This document shows positions 8,927 through 18,353 of a DNA stretch of 64,000 nucleotides, piece after piece; position 1 is the first letter of the stretch; each line of letters starts with the position of its first letter. Location: contig JABDLD010000064.1 of the NCBI GenBank assembly GCA_013001885.1, positions 103,626 to 167,625 of the forward strand, given 5' to 3'. The notes beneath the pieces were generated by a model. It was not told where the DNA came from and searched no databases. It saw nothing but the letters and a program-made list of their open reading frames with translations. The position numbers and the translations under genes are program-made. Origin of the DNA: Lysobacterales bacterium (lineage in GTDB: Bacteria; Pseudomonadota; Gammaproteobacteria; Xanthomonadales; SZUA-36).

Positions 8927-9574
8927 GTGAAAGATTATAAAAGCAGGTTTTTCGAGCTTGCCCTCAGGAAGGGAAATCTCAGTTTTGGCAACTTCACGCT
9001 CAAGTCAGGGCGCGTCAGTCCGTATTTTTTCAACGCCGGCGGATTCGATGACGGCGCCTCCCTGGCCGAGCTCGCCCGCTGCTATGCCGAATCGATCGTG
9101 GATTCCGGAGTGCCCTTCGACATGTTGTTCGGGCCGGCCTACAAGGGTATCCCCCTGGCTGCCGCGACAGCCGTTGCGTTGAATGAACATCATGGCTTCA
9201 ATGTGCCGTACGCATTCAACCGCAAAGAGGCCAAGGACCACGGCGAAGGCGGGATGCTCGTCGGCGCAAGTTTGACCGGCAGGGTGCTGATCATTGACGA
9301 CGTGATTTCTGCCGGAACCTCGGTGCGCGAGTCCATTTCCATTATCTCGGCCGCCGGCGCGGAAACAGCCGGTATTGCCATTGCGCTCGACCGCCAGGAG
9401 AGGGGCAGCGGCGAACTGTCCGCCGCGCAGGAGGTCCACAGTGAGTACGGGATACCGTGCATCGCAATTGCCGGTCTGGACGACCTGATCCGTTTTCTGG
9501 AATCCGCGTCCATTGAAAATATCGATCTGAATGCCATCCAACACTATCGGAACCGTTATGGAACTCAAACCTAA
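8927..9574 (+). CDS. pyrE: orotate phosphoribosyltransferase
   Basis: PyrE transfers the phosphoribosyl group of PRPP to orotate, making OMP, the fifth step of pyrimidine synthesis. Visible motifs: [18 protein letters not shown] near the N-terminus and the PRPP loop [14 protein letters not shown]. The frame is open from 8891, but the GTG at 8927 has an AAGGA seven bases upstream and gives 215 residues, matching the usual ~213, so it was chosen. PyrF, the next enzyme of the route, is encoded 8 kb downstream on the same strand. The end overlaps the next gene by 17 bases. Confidence 0.95.
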   Translation: MKDYKSRFFELALRKGNLSFGNFTLKSGRVSPYFFNAGGFDDGASLAELARCYAESIVDSGVPFDMLFGPAYKGIPLAAATAVALNEHHGFNVPYAFNRKEAKDHGEGGMLVGASLTGRVLIIDDVISAGTSVRESISIISAAGAETAGIAIALDRQERGSGELSAAQEVHSEYGIPCIAIAGLDDLIRFLESASIENIDLNAIQHYRNRYGTQT

Positions 9575-10235
9575 ATTGCAAATTCTGTCTTTTTTCGCCA
9601 CGGCCATTTTGCTGGCCGGACCATTGAGCGCCGCCGAAGTCTATCGCTGGGTAGACGAGAAAGGCGAAGTTCATTACAGCGAGACTTTGCCACCCGATTT
9701 CGAGGACAAGGGGCACGATGTGCTCAACCGCAGTGGAATTGTGGTCGATGAAGACATGAAGCTGACCCCCGAGCCCCCGCCGCCGCCTAGCAAGGAAGAC
9801 CGCCAGGAGTTACCTCGGGACAAGTCCGGCCTGCCCCGCCCGAAAGCACTTTACTCGGAGGCGGAGCTGCAGAGGCGGATGGACAATTTCCTGATGCTGC
9901 GTTACGAGTCCGAACAGGAAATAATCGATGCGATGAACGTCGAGATCAAGCAGCTCGCCTATGACCGGCGCCTGCTGGAAACCACCAGGAACAGCATGCA
10001 GGATTCCTACCGGGGCGAGATCCGGCAGGCAGCCAACAGGCAAAGGTCCGGTGAAACGGTCGATCAGAAAACGTTCAATGAGATTGACAAGCTCCGATCC
10101 GGGCTTGCGAGTAACGAATCTGAACTCAACAGTCTGATTGCACGCGAACAGTCGATCCGGGATGAGTTTGGGGCACAGCTGGAGCGCTACCAAACCCTGG
10201 AAAAGGAATGGGCTGAGGAAACCGGGGATAGCTGA
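9558..10235 (+). CDS. DUF4124 domain-containing periplasmic protein
   Basis: A 225-residue exported protein. It has a signal peptide (ATG at 9558, hydrophobic core, cleavage probably after PLSAA), then a DUF4124 module [19 protein letters not shown], a proline-rich linker ([11 protein letters not shown]) and a long charged helical region with coiled-coil character to the C-terminus. DUF4124 has no established enzyme activity; it is common in secreted and envelope proteins of beta- and gammaproteobacteria. The start lies inside the 3' end of pyrE (17-base overlap). The stop is seven bases before the start of the DUF3426 gene, suggesting an operon. Confidence 0.85.
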   Translation: MELKPKLQILSFFATAILLAGPLSAAEVYRWVDEKGEVHYSETLPPDFEDKGHDVLNRSGIVVDEDMKLTPEPPPPPSKEDRQELPRDKSGLPRPKALYSEAELQRRMDNFLMLRYESEQEIIDAMNVEIKQLAYDRRLLETTRNSMQDSYRGEIRQAANRQRSGETVDQKTFNEIDKLRSGLASNESELNSLIAREQSIRDEFGAQLERYQTLEKEWAEETGDS

Positions 10236-10242
10236 GAAAGGC

Positions 10243-11001
10243 GTGTATACACGTTGCCCAGGGTGCCATGCGGCTCACGCTCTTAACGCCAGCCTGCTGG
10301 CCCAGGGCGGCGGCACGTACCGTTGCGGCAAGTGCCAGAAAGTGAGTAACGCTCTGGATGCCCTGTTCGATGAATATCCCGCCGCCGGAGACCGCCCGAC
10401 CGCTGCCGGCGACCTGCCGGTTCTTGGTGCACCCATCGACCTGGATCAGGCGCGCGAGGCACGGTTGAACCCGGAAGAAGCCGCACTGACCGGTGACGCC
10501 GAAAGTACCACTCGGCCCCGTGCCCGCAGCGTACTGGTGCGAGTGTCATGGGTTATTTTGGCCATCGCCATAGCGGTTGTGGTGATCTTCAAATGGGCCG
10601 AGTTCCAGCAGCAACCGTTGCTGGATACGCCCGCCGTGAAATCCCTGATGATCCGACTCGGTTTGCGAGAACCGCCCCCGGCGACGGTTTTCCGCGACGT
10701 GGACCAGATCTTCCTGGTCAGCCGGGAACTCAAGTCGCATCCCTCCCAGGATGACATGCTTCGCCTCACGGCCACCCTGGTGAACCGCGCCGGAACGGCG
10801 CAGCCCTACCCCGACCTCGAGATCATTTTGCTCGACGCCCGTGGCGGTGAAGTCAGCCGCAGCCGGTTTGCGCCATCGGACTACCTGGCAGAAGGCTCAT
10901 CGAAAAATTCGGGCATGACTCCACAGGCTTATCTGCCTCTGATACTGGACCTGCCGGACCCGGGTCGCGAGGCAGTCGGATTCGAGTTGAATTTCGAGTA
11001 G
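10243..11001 (+). CDS. zinc-ribbon and DUF3426 domain membrane protein
   Basis: A 252-residue protein with an N-terminal zinc ribbon of the MJ0042 type (CPGC at residues 5-8, CGKC at 28-31), a low-complexity acidic linker, one membrane helix near residues 100-118 (VSWVILAIAIAVVVIF) and a C-terminal DUF3426 region that should lie in the periplasm. The open frame runs back to 10138, but GTG 10243 sits just behind GAGAAAGG and directly before the zinc ribbon, so it was taken as the start. In many gammaproteobacteria this gene sits between prmA and dusB-fis; here it is followed directly by fis and neither prmA nor dusB is adjacent. Confidence 0.85.
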   Translation: MYTRCPGCHAAHALNASLLAQGGGTYRCGKCQKVSNALDALFDEYPAAGDRPTAAGDLPVLGAPIDLDQAREARLNPEEAALTGDAESTTRPRARSVLVRVSWVILAIAIAVVVIFKWAEFQQQPLLDTPAVKSLMIRLGLREPPPATVFRDVDQIFLVSRELKSHPSQDDMLRLTATLVNRAGTAQPYPDLEIILLDARGGEVSRSRFAPSDYLAEGSSKNSGMTPQAYLPLILDLPDPGREAVGFELNFE

Positions 11002-11131
11002 GCGGGCTTACGCGCCGCAAACGGGAGCAGGGACACAAAGCTCCTTATTTACCGGCGCAATTTACCCGGGCGTTGTGGTAGGGTTACAGCTTCCGATCAC
11101 GCACCAGAATGACAGGTCGAAATACAAGAAG

Positions 11132-11422
11132 ATGACCACGGAAAAGCCTAAAAAGTCTGCCGAAGAAGCGGATCTGCCAACTCCTCTGAGACACAATGTT
11201 CAACAAGCCATCCGGCAGTACCTCGAGGACATGGGCCAGTCTGAACCCGAGAGCCTGTACCGCACGCTGATGGCCCAGGTCGAGCCGCCCCTGATCGAGG
11301 AAGTCCTGCGTTTCACCCAGGGCAACCAGTCAAAAACGGCGAAAATACTCGGAATGACCCGAAACACTCTTCGAAGCAAACTCAACCGTTACGACATTCC
11401 TGTACGGAATGGGAATTACTGA
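11132..11422 (+). CDS. fis: Fis family nucleoid-associated regulator
   Basis: A 96-residue DNA-binding protein, the size of Fis (98 in E. coli). The C-terminal helix-turn-helix GNQSKTAKILGMTRNTLRSK is the Fis/NtrC-type recognition domain. The N-terminal half contains the dimerisation helices. ATG at 11132 follows a purine-rich AAGAAG; the frame is open upstream to 11075 but without a better start. It lies ten bases ahead of purH, a conserved pairing (fis-purH-purD). The dusB gene that usually precedes fis is missing here. The 130-base gap upstream probably holds a fis promoter, but I could not pick a convincing one. Confidence 0.92.
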   Translation: MTTEKPKKSAEEADLPTPLRHNVQQAIRQYLEDMGQSEPESLYRTLMAQVEPPLIEEVLRFTQGNQSKTAKILGMTRNTLRSKLNRYDIPVRNGNY

Positions 11423-11431
11423 CAAAACAAG

Positions 11432-13006
11432 ATGAACAACACTCCTGATTCTCCAAGCGCCCTGGCACTGATCAGCGTTTCGGATAAAACCGGCATTATC
11501 GAATTTGCAACCCGTCTTTCACGGATAGGCTTTGGCCTTATCAGCACGGGCGGCACCGCAAAAGCGCTGGCCGATGCGGGGCTGCCGGTCACAGAAGTCT
11601 CGGATTACACGGGCTTTCCGGAAATCATGGGCGGCCGTGTAAAAACGCTCCACCCCAGGATTCACGGCGGGTTGTTGGGCCGGGAAGGCGTTGATGAAAG
11701 CGTTATGTCCGAGCAGGACATCCCGCGCATCGACATCGCCGTGATCAACCTGTACCCGTTTGAATCGGTCACCGGGAAACCCGATTGCCGGTTTGAGGAC
11801 GCCATTGAAAATATCGATATCGGAGGGCCGGCCATGGTCCGGTCGGCGGCGAAAAATTTCGACGCCGTGGCCATAGTAACCAGCCCGGACCAGTACGATG
11901 GCGTGTTGGCAAAGCTGCAGTCCGGAGGCGGAAAACTGGACCAGGCCACCCGGCACGAGTTGGCAGTCGCGGCGTTCAACCGGATTGCCCAGTACGACGC
12001 GGCTATTAGCAATTACCTGTCTTCCCGGACGCCCGACGGGGACGTGTCGCCTTTTCCCGGCCAGGCAAACGCCTGTTTCACCAAGGTTGCCGACTTGCGC
12101 TACGGCGAGAATCCGCACCAGCAGGCCGCCTGGTACCGTGACATCCACCCCGCTCCGGGCAGCCTGGCGAACGCCCGCCAGCACCAGGGCAAGGAGCTTT
12201 CTTACAACAACATTGCCGACGCTGATGCCGCATGGGAATGCGTGCGCCAGTTTGACGGCACCGCCTGCGCCATCATCAAGCACGCCAACCCCTGTGGCGT
12301 GGCTGTCGCCGGCACTCCCGCCGAGGCTTACGACCTGGCTTTTGCAACTGATCCGACCTCCGCGTTCGGCGGCATTATTGCATTCAACCAGCCGCTGGAT
12401 GCGCAGACTGCGTCCGGCATTGCCGAAAGACAGTTTCTGGAAGTCCTTATAGCACCGGCTTTTGAGCCGGCCGCGCTCGATGTGTTGGCTGCGAAAAAAA
12501 ACGTCCGGGTGCTCGAGATTCCGGTCGGGGCGCCAACGCGCCAGCAGGAGGCCAAGCGCATCGGCAGCGGTCTGCTGATCCAGACTTCTGACTTCAAACC
12601 GCTGACCAGGGATATGTGCCGGGTGGTCTCAAAAAGGCAGCCGGATGAGCAACAGTGGCTGGATTTGCTGTTTGCCTGGAAAGTGGCCCGAATGGTGAAA
12701 TCGAACGCGATCGTATATGTCGCGGGCGGGCGCACGGTAGGCATCGGCGCGGGCCAGATGAGCCGGGTGGACTCAGCGCGGATCGGGCGCTGGAAAGCAG
12801 AGGACGCCGGTCTGCCGATACAGGGCGCGGTGATGTCATCCGACGCTTTCTTTCCGTTTCGGGACGGAATAGACACCGCTGGCGAAGCGGGTATTGCCGC
12901 AGTGATCCAACCGGGCGGATCAATGCGGGACGACGAAGTGATCGCAGCGGCCGATGAACACGGCATGGCAATGGTATTCACGGGTATCCGGCATTTCAGG
13001 CACTGA
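11432..13006 (+). CDS. purH: bifunctional AICAR formyltransferase/IMP cyclohydrolase
   Basis: PurH performs the last two steps of IMP synthesis. It has 524 residues, the normal size. The N-terminal MGS-like cyclohydrolase domain (about residues 1-150) contains GGTAKAL and [13 protein letters not shown]. The AICAR transformylase domain follows with [19 protein letters not shown] (catalytic Lys-His) and the C-terminal [11 protein letters not shown]. The stop overlaps the purD start by one base (TGATG), so purH and purD are coupled. A long minus-strand open frame runs through the purH-purD-uvrD region but is a shadow. Confidence 0.97.
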   Translation: MNNTPDSPSALALISVSDKTGIIEFATRLSRIGFGLISTGGTAKALADAGLPVTEVSDYTGFPEIMGGRVKTLHPRIHGGLLGREGVDESVMSEQDIPRIDIAVINLYPFESVTGKPDCRFEDAIENIDIGGPAMVRSAAKNFDAVAIVTSPDQYDGVLAKLQSGGGKLDQATRHELAVAAFNRIAQYDAAISNYLSSRTPDGDVSPFPGQANACFTKVADLRYGENPHQQAAWYRDIHPAPGSLANARQHQGKELSYNNIADADAAWECVRQFDGTACAIIKHANPCGVAVAGTPAEAYDLAFATDPTSAFGGIIAFNQPLDAQTASGIAERQFLEVLIAPAFEPAALDVLAAKKNVRVLEIPVGAPTRQQEAKRIGSGLLIQTSDFKPLTRDMCRVVSKRQPDEQQWLDLLFAWKVARMVKSNAIVYVAGGRTVGIGAGQMSRVDSARIGRWKAEDAGLPIQGAVMSSDAFFPFRDGIDTAGEAGIAAVIQPGGSMRDDEVIAAADEHGMAMVFTGIRHFRH

Positions 13007-14307
13007 TGATGAGAGTAATGATAGTTGGCAGCGGCGGACGCGAACACGCACTCGCCTGGCAGGCGGTTCGATCGGCAAATGTCGACAAGGTGTTCGCGGC
13101 ACCGGGTAATGCCGGAACCGCGGGCGAACCCGGCGTCGAAAACGTGGCCATTCCCGTCAGTGATCTTGACGGACTGGTCGGGTTTGCCCGGGAGCAGGGT
13201 GTCGATCTGACGATCGTGGGCCCCGAGGACCCATTGGTGAACGGCATCGTGGATCGGTTTGGTGCGGCGGGCCTCAACTGCTTTGGACCGTCTGCGGCGG
13301 CCGCGCAACTGGAAGGCTCCAAATCTTTCGCCAAGGATTTCATGTCCCGCCACGGTATTCCGACCGCGGCCTATGGAAAGTTCACCGAAGTCGGACCGGC
13401 AATCGAGTTCATTCGCAAACAGGGTGCACCCATCGTTGTCAAGGCCGACGGACTGGCCGCAGGAAAGGGCGTAATCATCGCCGAAACCACCACACGGGCC
13501 GAGGCAGCCGTGCTGGATATGCTCGCCGGGAACGCGTTTGGCGAAGCGGGCCACCGGGTCGTGATTGAAGAATTTCTGGTGGGCGAAGAAGCGAGTTTCA
13601 TTGTCATGGCCGATGGCAAAAACATCCTGCCGCTGGCGACCTCGCAGGACCACAAAGCCAGGGACGACGGCGACACGGGCCCCAACACGGGCGGAATGGG
13701 CGCTTACTCTCCTGCCCCGGTGGTCGATGATGCGATGCATCTCCGCGTGATGGACGAGGTCATCCGTCCGACCGTCGAAGGCATGGCGTCCGATGGCGCG
13801 CCTTTCAGCGGATTTCTGTATGCAGGTCTGATGATTTCCCCGGACGGCAACCCCAGGGTCCTGGAATACAATGTCCGCTTTGGCGACCCCGAAACCCAGC
13901 CGATCCTGATGCGCCTGCAGTCCAGCCTGCCTGAGCTTTGCCTGGCGGCGGTGCGGGGGCGGCTTGATCGTGAGCGGCCAGTTTGGGATCCGCGCGCCTC
14001 TCTCGGTGTTGTCATGGCGGCCGGCGGCTACCCGGGAGACTACGCCAAAGGACACCTGATCTCCGGGCTGGACAATGACTTCCCCGGGCACGTTAAGGTT
14101 TTTCATGCCGGCACGGCCCTGAGCGATCAGGGTGTGGTCACCTCCGGAGGCCGCGTACTGTGCGTTTGCGCACTCGGCCGGGACGTTACAGAAGCCCAGG
14201 CAGAGGCCTACCGTGCAGTCCGGAAAATTCACTGGGACGGTTCCTTCACCCGCTCGGACATAGGCTACCGGGCCGTTGCGCGGGAGTTGGGAAACGAGAA
14301 CCCATAA
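13006..14307 (+). CDS. purD: phosphoribosylamine-glycine ligase (GAR synthetase)
   Basis: PurD joins phosphoribosylamine to glycine with ATP, the second step of purine synthesis. 433 residues, family-typical. The N-terminal MIVGSGGREHALAW, the ATP-grasp signature PIVVKADGLAAGKGV and the RFGDPETQPIL motif are all intact. Two ATGs occur in tandem at 13006 and 13009; either could be used. Directly followed by uvrD with no spacer (stop ends at 14307, next ATG at 14308). The chain fis-purH-purD-uvrD reads as one transcription unit. Confidence 0.97.
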   Translation: MMRVMIVGSGGREHALAWQAVRSANVDKVFAAPGNAGTAGEPGVENVAIPVSDLDGLVGFAREQGVDLTIVGPEDPLVNGIVDRFGAAGLNCFGPSAAAAQLEGSKSFAKDFMSRHGIPTAAYGKFTEVGPAIEFIRKQGAPIVVKADGLAAGKGVIIAETTTRAEAAVLDMLAGNAFGEAGHRVVIEEFLVGEEASFIVMADGKNILPLATSQDHKARDDGDTGPNTGGMGAYSPAPVVDDAMHLRVMDEVIRPTVEGMASDGAPFSGFLYAGLMISPDGNPRVLEYNVRFGDPETQPILMRLQSSLPELCLAAVRGRLDRERPVWDPRASLGVVMAAGGYPGDYAKGHLISGLDNDFPGHVKVFHAGTALSDQGVVTSGGRVLCVCALGRDVTEAQAEAYRAVRKIHWDGSFTRSDIGYRAVARELGNENP

Positions 14308-16485
14308 ATGGATGTCTCGCACCTGCTGGACGAGCTCAACGAAGCACAGCGGGAAGCTGTCACGGCCGAAGATGGCCACATTCTCGTGCTGGCCGGCGCG
14401 GGCAGCGGTAAGACCCGTGTGCTGGTCCATCGGCTTGCCTGGCTGATACAGGTCGGCCACGTTTCTCCCCTGGGCGTGCTGGCGGTCACGTTCACCAACA
14501 AGGCGGCCGGCGAGATGCGCGAAAGGGCCGGCAATCTGCTCCAGGTCTCGACCCGCCCCCTGTGGATCGGCACCTTTCACGGCATCGCGCACCGCCTGCT
14601 CCGAATGCACTGGAAAGAGGCCGGCCTGCCCGAAGAGTTCCAGATTCTCGATTCCGAAGATCAGCAACGCCTGTTGCGCCGCATCATCCGCGATGAAGGC
14701 ATGGACGAGGCGCACTGGCCGGCAAGGCAGGCACAGTGGTTCATCAATGCGCGCAAGGATGAAGGTGAGCGGCCCCAGCATATTGAACACATGGATCACC
14801 CCGTCACCTCCACCTGGGTCCACATTTACCGGCGTTACCAGGATTATTGCAGCCGCGGCGGACTGGTTGACTTCGCTGAACTGTTGTTGCGGGCCCATGA
14901 ACTCTGGCTCGAAAACCCGGGCCTGCTCGATCATTACCGTAAACGGCTGCAGCACCTTTTGATCGATGAATTCCAGGACACCAACGCGATTCAGTATGCC
15001 TGGATCAGAATGCTGGCCGGTGACAGCGGGCGGGTGTTCGTCGTCGGCGATGACGATCAGTCCATCTACGGCTGGCGCGGCGCGAAAGTGGAGAACGTCC
15101 GGCATTTCGTCAGGGACTTTCCGGAAGTCAGAACGGTTCGCCTGGAACAAAACTATCGCTCGACCGGCAACATTCTTGATGCCGCCAACGCCTTGATTGC
15201 CCATAACCAGTCGCGGATGGGAAAAAAACTGTGGACCGAGGGCGAAAGCGGCCGGTTGTTGCAGCTATATACGGCTTACAACGAGCAGGACGAAGCCCGT
15301 TTCGTTACCGACCAGATTCAGCAGTGGCTCGACAGCGGCCGGCGGGCAGACCACTGCGCCATTTTGTACCGGACTTCGGCGCAGTCACGCCTATTCGAAG
15401 AGTATCTGCTGCGCAACAGCATCCCTTACCGCGTCTATGGCGGACAGCGCTTTTTCGAACGCACCGAAGTCAAGGACGCCCTGGCCTATTTACGCCTGCT
15501 GCGCAACCCGAACGACGATTCGGCGCTGGAACGGGTGATCAACAAGCCGACCCGCGCCATCGGCGAAAAAACGGTTTCTGTGCTGCGGCTGCAGGCGCGT
15601 GAAAGCGGACTGACTTTGTGGCAGGCCACCCATGAGTGTCTCTCCCAGGGTATTTTCGCAACGCGGGCCGGCACGGCCGTTTCTGCTTTCGTAAAGCTGA
15701 TCGAAAGCATGCGTGAGCGGATGAAGGACTGGACCCTGGGAAACCAGATGCAGGGGGTAATCGATGAAAGCAACCTGGCGGCGCATTATGAAAAGGAACC
15801 CCAGGAGCGTATGGAAACACGCATGGAAAACCTGAAGGAACTGGTCAATGCGGCGGATTCCTTCGTTATTCCGCAGGAGGACGCGGACACCGGGCTGACC
15901 GAACTGCAGTCTTTCCTGAGTCACGCCGCGCTGGAAGCCGGCGAAACCCAGGGCGAGCGCTGGGATGACTGCGTGCAGCTGATGACGTTGCATTCTGCGA
16001 AGGGACTCGAGTTTCCGCTGGTGTTCATGGTCGGCATGGAAGACGGCCTGTTTCCACACCAGCGGTCGGTTGAAGACGCCAGCGGCCGTCTCGAGGAAGA
16101 ACGCCGGCTGTGCTACGTGGGAATGACCCGCGCACGGGAGCAGTTGTATCTCTGCTACGCGGAGGTCCGGCGCATGCACGGCTCGGAGAATTACTGCCGT
16201 CCCTCGCGTTTTATCGATGAGATGCCCGCAAAATTCCTTGAGGAAATCAGACCACGCACCTCCAGCCGGCAGCCCTGGGTAGCGGCCGCTCCGTCCGCTT
16301 CCACCGGCCGGGCCGATGCGGCATGGCCGTTCAAGCTGGGGCAAACCGTGATGCACCCGAAATTCGGCGAGGGCGCCGTCATGGCCTTCGAAGGATCGGG
16401 CGAGCATACCCGAGTGCACGTCAATTTTATTGATGTCGGCGCGAAGTGGCTGGTGCTGGCCTACGCCAACCTGAAGGCGGCGTAG
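14308..16485 (+). CDS. uvrD: DNA helicase II (UvrD)
   Basis: A 725-residue superfamily 1A 3'-5' helicase used in nucleotide excision and mismatch repair. Motif I GAGSGKTRVLVHR, motif II DEFQDTN, motif III VGDDDQSIYGWRGA, motif IV LEQNYRS, motif V LMTLHSAKGLEFP and motif VI VGMTRAREQLYL are present in order. The start MDVSHLLDELNEAQREAV and the C-terminal tudor-like end (GQTVMHPKFGEGAVM) match E. coli UvrD rather than Rep. It abuts purD. The next gene begins 10 bases downstream. Confidence 0.96.
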   Translation: MDVSHLLDELNEAQREAVTAEDGHILVLAGAGSGKTRVLVHRLAWLIQVGHVSPLGVLAVTFTNKAAGEMRERAGNLLQVSTRPLWIGTFHGIAHRLLRMHWKEAGLPEEFQILDSEDQQRLLRRIIRDEGMDEAHWPARQAQWFINARKDEGERPQHIEHMDHPVTSTWVHIYRRYQDYCSRGGLVDFAELLLRAHELWLENPGLLDHYRKRLQHLLIDEFQDTNAIQYAWIRMLAGDSGRVFVVGDDDQSIYGWRGAKVENVRHFVRDFPEVRTVRLEQNYRSTGNILDAANALIAHNQSRMGKKLWTEGESGRLLQLYTAYNEQDEARFVTDQIQQWLDSGRRADHCAILYRTSAQSRLFEEYLLRNSIPYRVYGGQRFFERTEVKDALAYLRLLRNPNDDSALERVINKPTRAIGEKTVSVLRLQARESGLTLWQATHECLSQGIFATRAGTAVSAFVKLIESMRERMKDWTLGNQMQGVIDESNLAAHYEKEPQERMETRMENLKELVNAADSFVIPQEDADTGLTELQSFLSHAALEAGETQGERWDDCVQLMTLHSAKGLEFPLVFMVGMEDGLFPHQRSVEDASGRLEEERRLCYVGMTRAREQLYLCYAEVRRMHGSENYCRPSRFIDEMPAKFLEEIRPRTSSRQPWVAAAPSASTGRADAAWPFKLGQTVMHPKFGEGAVMAFEGSGEHTRVHVNFIDVGAKWLVLAYANLKAA

Positions 16486-16495
16486 CGGAGCTCCT

Positions 16496-17386
16496 TTGAC
16501 TGCGCCGCGGGAAATACTGCTCGAGACCAGCCAGGGCCGGCTCGCAGGCCTGGAATGGCGGCGGGATCATGCGCCGCGGGTTTTGTGCCTGCACGGCTGG
16601 CTGGATAATGCGGCCTCCTTCATTCCGCTGTCTGAACACCTGGGCCAGCTGGATCTCGTCGCGCTGGATCTACCCGGCCACGGCCTGTCCGAACACCGGC
16701 ACCCGACGGCCCGGTATCATTTCATTGACTACCTGTTCAACGTCGATGCGGCACTCGAATCACTGGGCTGGAAGGACTGCCACCTCTTGGGCCATTCACT
16801 GGGCGCGGCCATCTCCGCGGTTTACAGCGCCGGTGCTCCCGAGCGCGTCCGCAGCATCGTGCTGCTTGATTCCATGGGCCCGGTCTCGGACACAGCAGAA
16901 GGAACCGCCGACCGCTTGCGGCGCAGCCTGGTGAAAAACCGCCGCGGCGCCAGCAAGGTCCGGCACTTCGACTCCATCGACCAGATGGTCCAGGCCCGCC
17001 GGACGGTTTCGGGAATGTCCGAGACGGCGGCCCGGTTGATTTGCACCCGGGCTGCACGCCAAGTGAACGGGCATTTTGAATGGCGCAGCGATCCGGCTCT
17101 GAACTGGGTGTCATCGATCATAATGACCGATGAACAGGCACTCGACCTGATCAAACATGTCAAGGCTCCCGCCCTGACGCTTACCGCTACTGAGGAATCT
17201 CCCTGGTCATCCCGCGCCAAGCTGGAACAGCGCAAGCGGGCGATGTCCCATGCACGGCACGAAACGCTGCGGGGTCATCATCATTTCCACATGGACGCTC
17301 CTGGCGAGATCGCAGAAACCGTCCAGCAATTTATCATCGAAAACGACCAACCCCCACAAAGAGACAGCAATGAACAAGCCGACTGA
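16496..17386 (+). CDS. alpha/beta hydrolase (SERHL-like)
   Basis: A 296-residue alpha/beta-hydrolase-fold protein. Visible motifs: CLHGWLDNAASF (oxyanion loop HGW), DLPGHGLSEHR, the nucleophile elbow GHSLGA (Ser near residue 100) and a late RGHHHFHMD that supplies the catalytic His. The pattern resembles the serine-hydrolase-like (SERHL) group. The substrate is unknown. A TTG start at 16496 follows GGAG with five bases between. The 3' end overlaps pyrF by 17 bases, so both are probably co-translated. Confident on fold, not on reaction. Confidence 0.85.
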   Translation: MTAPREILLETSQGRLAGLEWRRDHAPRVLCLHGWLDNAASFIPLSEHLGQLDLVALDLPGHGLSEHRHPTARYHFIDYLFNVDAALESLGWKDCHLLGHSLGAAISAVYSAGAPERVRSIVLLDSMGPVSDTAEGTADRLRRSLVKNRRGASKVRHFDSIDQMVQARRTVSGMSETAARLICTRAARQVNGHFEWRSDPALNWVSSIIMTDEQALDLIKHVKAPALTLTATEESPWSSRAKLEQRKRAMSHARHETLRGHHHFHMDAPGEIAETVQQFIIENDQPPQRDSNEQAD

Positions 17387-18110
17387 TTCACTGATCAAAA
17401 CCGCTATTCCTGCGAGGGAACGACTGATCTTCGCGCTGGATGTCCCGGATCTTGACCGGGCAAGACATCTGGTGGAAACGCTGGACGACTCGGTGGTTTT
17501 CTACAAACTGGGCCTGGAATTCTTCCTGTCCGGGCACTATTTCGAACTGGCCGCTGAACTCAGGGAGCGGGGCAAGAAAATATTCGCCGACCTGAAGTTG
17601 TTCGACATTCCCGCCACGGTTGCGTCGGCTGTCCGCCAACTGGCGAAGCACGATGTAGATTTTTGCACGGTGCATGGAAACGACAGCATGCTCAAAGCAG
17701 CCGCAGCCGCCAAGGGCGAAATGAAAATACTGGCCGTCACCGCCCTGACCAGCCTGGACCAGGGTGACCTGACGGACCTCGGTTTCCAGTGCGACGCGAG
17801 AACACTGGTATTGTCCCGCGCCCGCCGCGCCCTGGCGCTGGGTTGTGACGGCGTCGTTTCATCCGGACTTGAAGTCGCCGCGCTGCGCGAGTCGGTCGAC
17901 CACGCACTGATTACGGTATGCCCGGGCATCCGCCCGGTCTTCAATGATGAGGACCCGGCCGGTGACGACCAGCAGAGGGTCTCGACGCCCGGCCGCGCCA
18001 TTTCAACCGGCGCCGACTACCTGGTCGTCGGGCGCCCGATCCGTGATGCCGACAATCCGAAAGAGGCCGCCGAAGCGATTCAGGATCAGATTGCCTCTGT
18101 GCTGTCCTGA
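17370..18110 (+). CDS. pyrF: orotidine 5'-phosphate decarboxylase
   Basis: PyrF decarboxylates OMP to UMP. The mature frame is 246 residues with RLIFALDVPD (first beta strand), the catalytic DLKLFDIPATV (Asp-x-Lys-x-x-Asp), CPGIRP and VGRPIRDADNP (phosphate grip). The open frame goes back to 17250 inside the hydrolase gene in another frame; ATG 17370 behind AAAGAGACAG gives the family N-terminus with a short extension. PyrE, the preceding enzyme, is encoded 8 kb upstream on the same strand. A hairpin and T-tract follow about 150 bases after the stop. Confidence 0.95.
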   Translation: MNKPTDSLIKTAIPARERLIFALDVPDLDRARHLVETLDDSVVFYKLGLEFFLSGHYFELAAELRERGKKIFADLKLFDIPATVASAVRQLAKHDVDFCTVHGNDSMLKAAAAAKGEMKILAVTALTSLDQGDLTDLGFQCDARTLVLSRARRALALGCDGVVSSGLEVAALRESVDHALITVCPGIRPVFNDEDPAGDDQQRVSTPGRAISTGADYLVVGRPIRDADNPKEAAEAIQDQIASVLS

Positions 18111-18129
18111 GCACGCCGTCATTTAGGGG

Positions 18130-18158
18130 TTGCAAAAGCTAATATTCTGCATTACGAT
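18130..18158 (+). promoter_or_regulatory. putative sigma-70 promoter in the pyrF-plsB gap
   Basis: TTGCAA at 18130-18135 and TACGAT at 18153-18158 are separated by 17 bases, close to the sigma-70 consensus. Transcription would start near 18165. A hairpin terminator follows at 18259-18293, so the predicted product is a short RNA of about 125 bases or a leader for plsB. Seen by eye only. Confidence 0.4.
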
Positions 18159-18258
18159 ACGCCCGTAACCTCATAATAATGAATGAAAACAGATTGGTGA
18201 CACTAGCAATAATATCTAACTAAACCATCTTTACGATCCTCTCCGGCTCTGCCGGATT

Positions 18259-18293
18259 TCCGGGCGGGTGCACTACCAGCCCGGATTTTTTTT
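18259..18293 (+). terminator. rho-independent terminator/attenuator before plsB
   Basis: TCCGGGC (18259-18265) pairs with GCCCGGA (18279-18285) around a 13-base loop and is followed by eight Ts (18286-18293). A smaller CCGGC/GCCGG hairpin precedes it at 18242-18255. It could end the pyrF message, or terminate a short transcript from the promoter at 18130, or attenuate plsB. Confidence 0.7.
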
Positions 18294-18353
18294 GCGCGTT
18301 TCATTTAGAATGAATGGGCTGACGGCCACAACCGGGTCGATGGAAACCGCCGC

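Noticed and set aside
7848..8930. 360-codon open frame on the plus strand
   Set aside because: Antisense to ampG and exonuclease III; no signature, and it would run into pyrE.
12328..15204. 958-codon open frame on the minus strand
   Set aside because: It is antisense to purH, purD and uvrD, all of which have complete motifs. The protein shows no domain and looks like a high-GC shadow.
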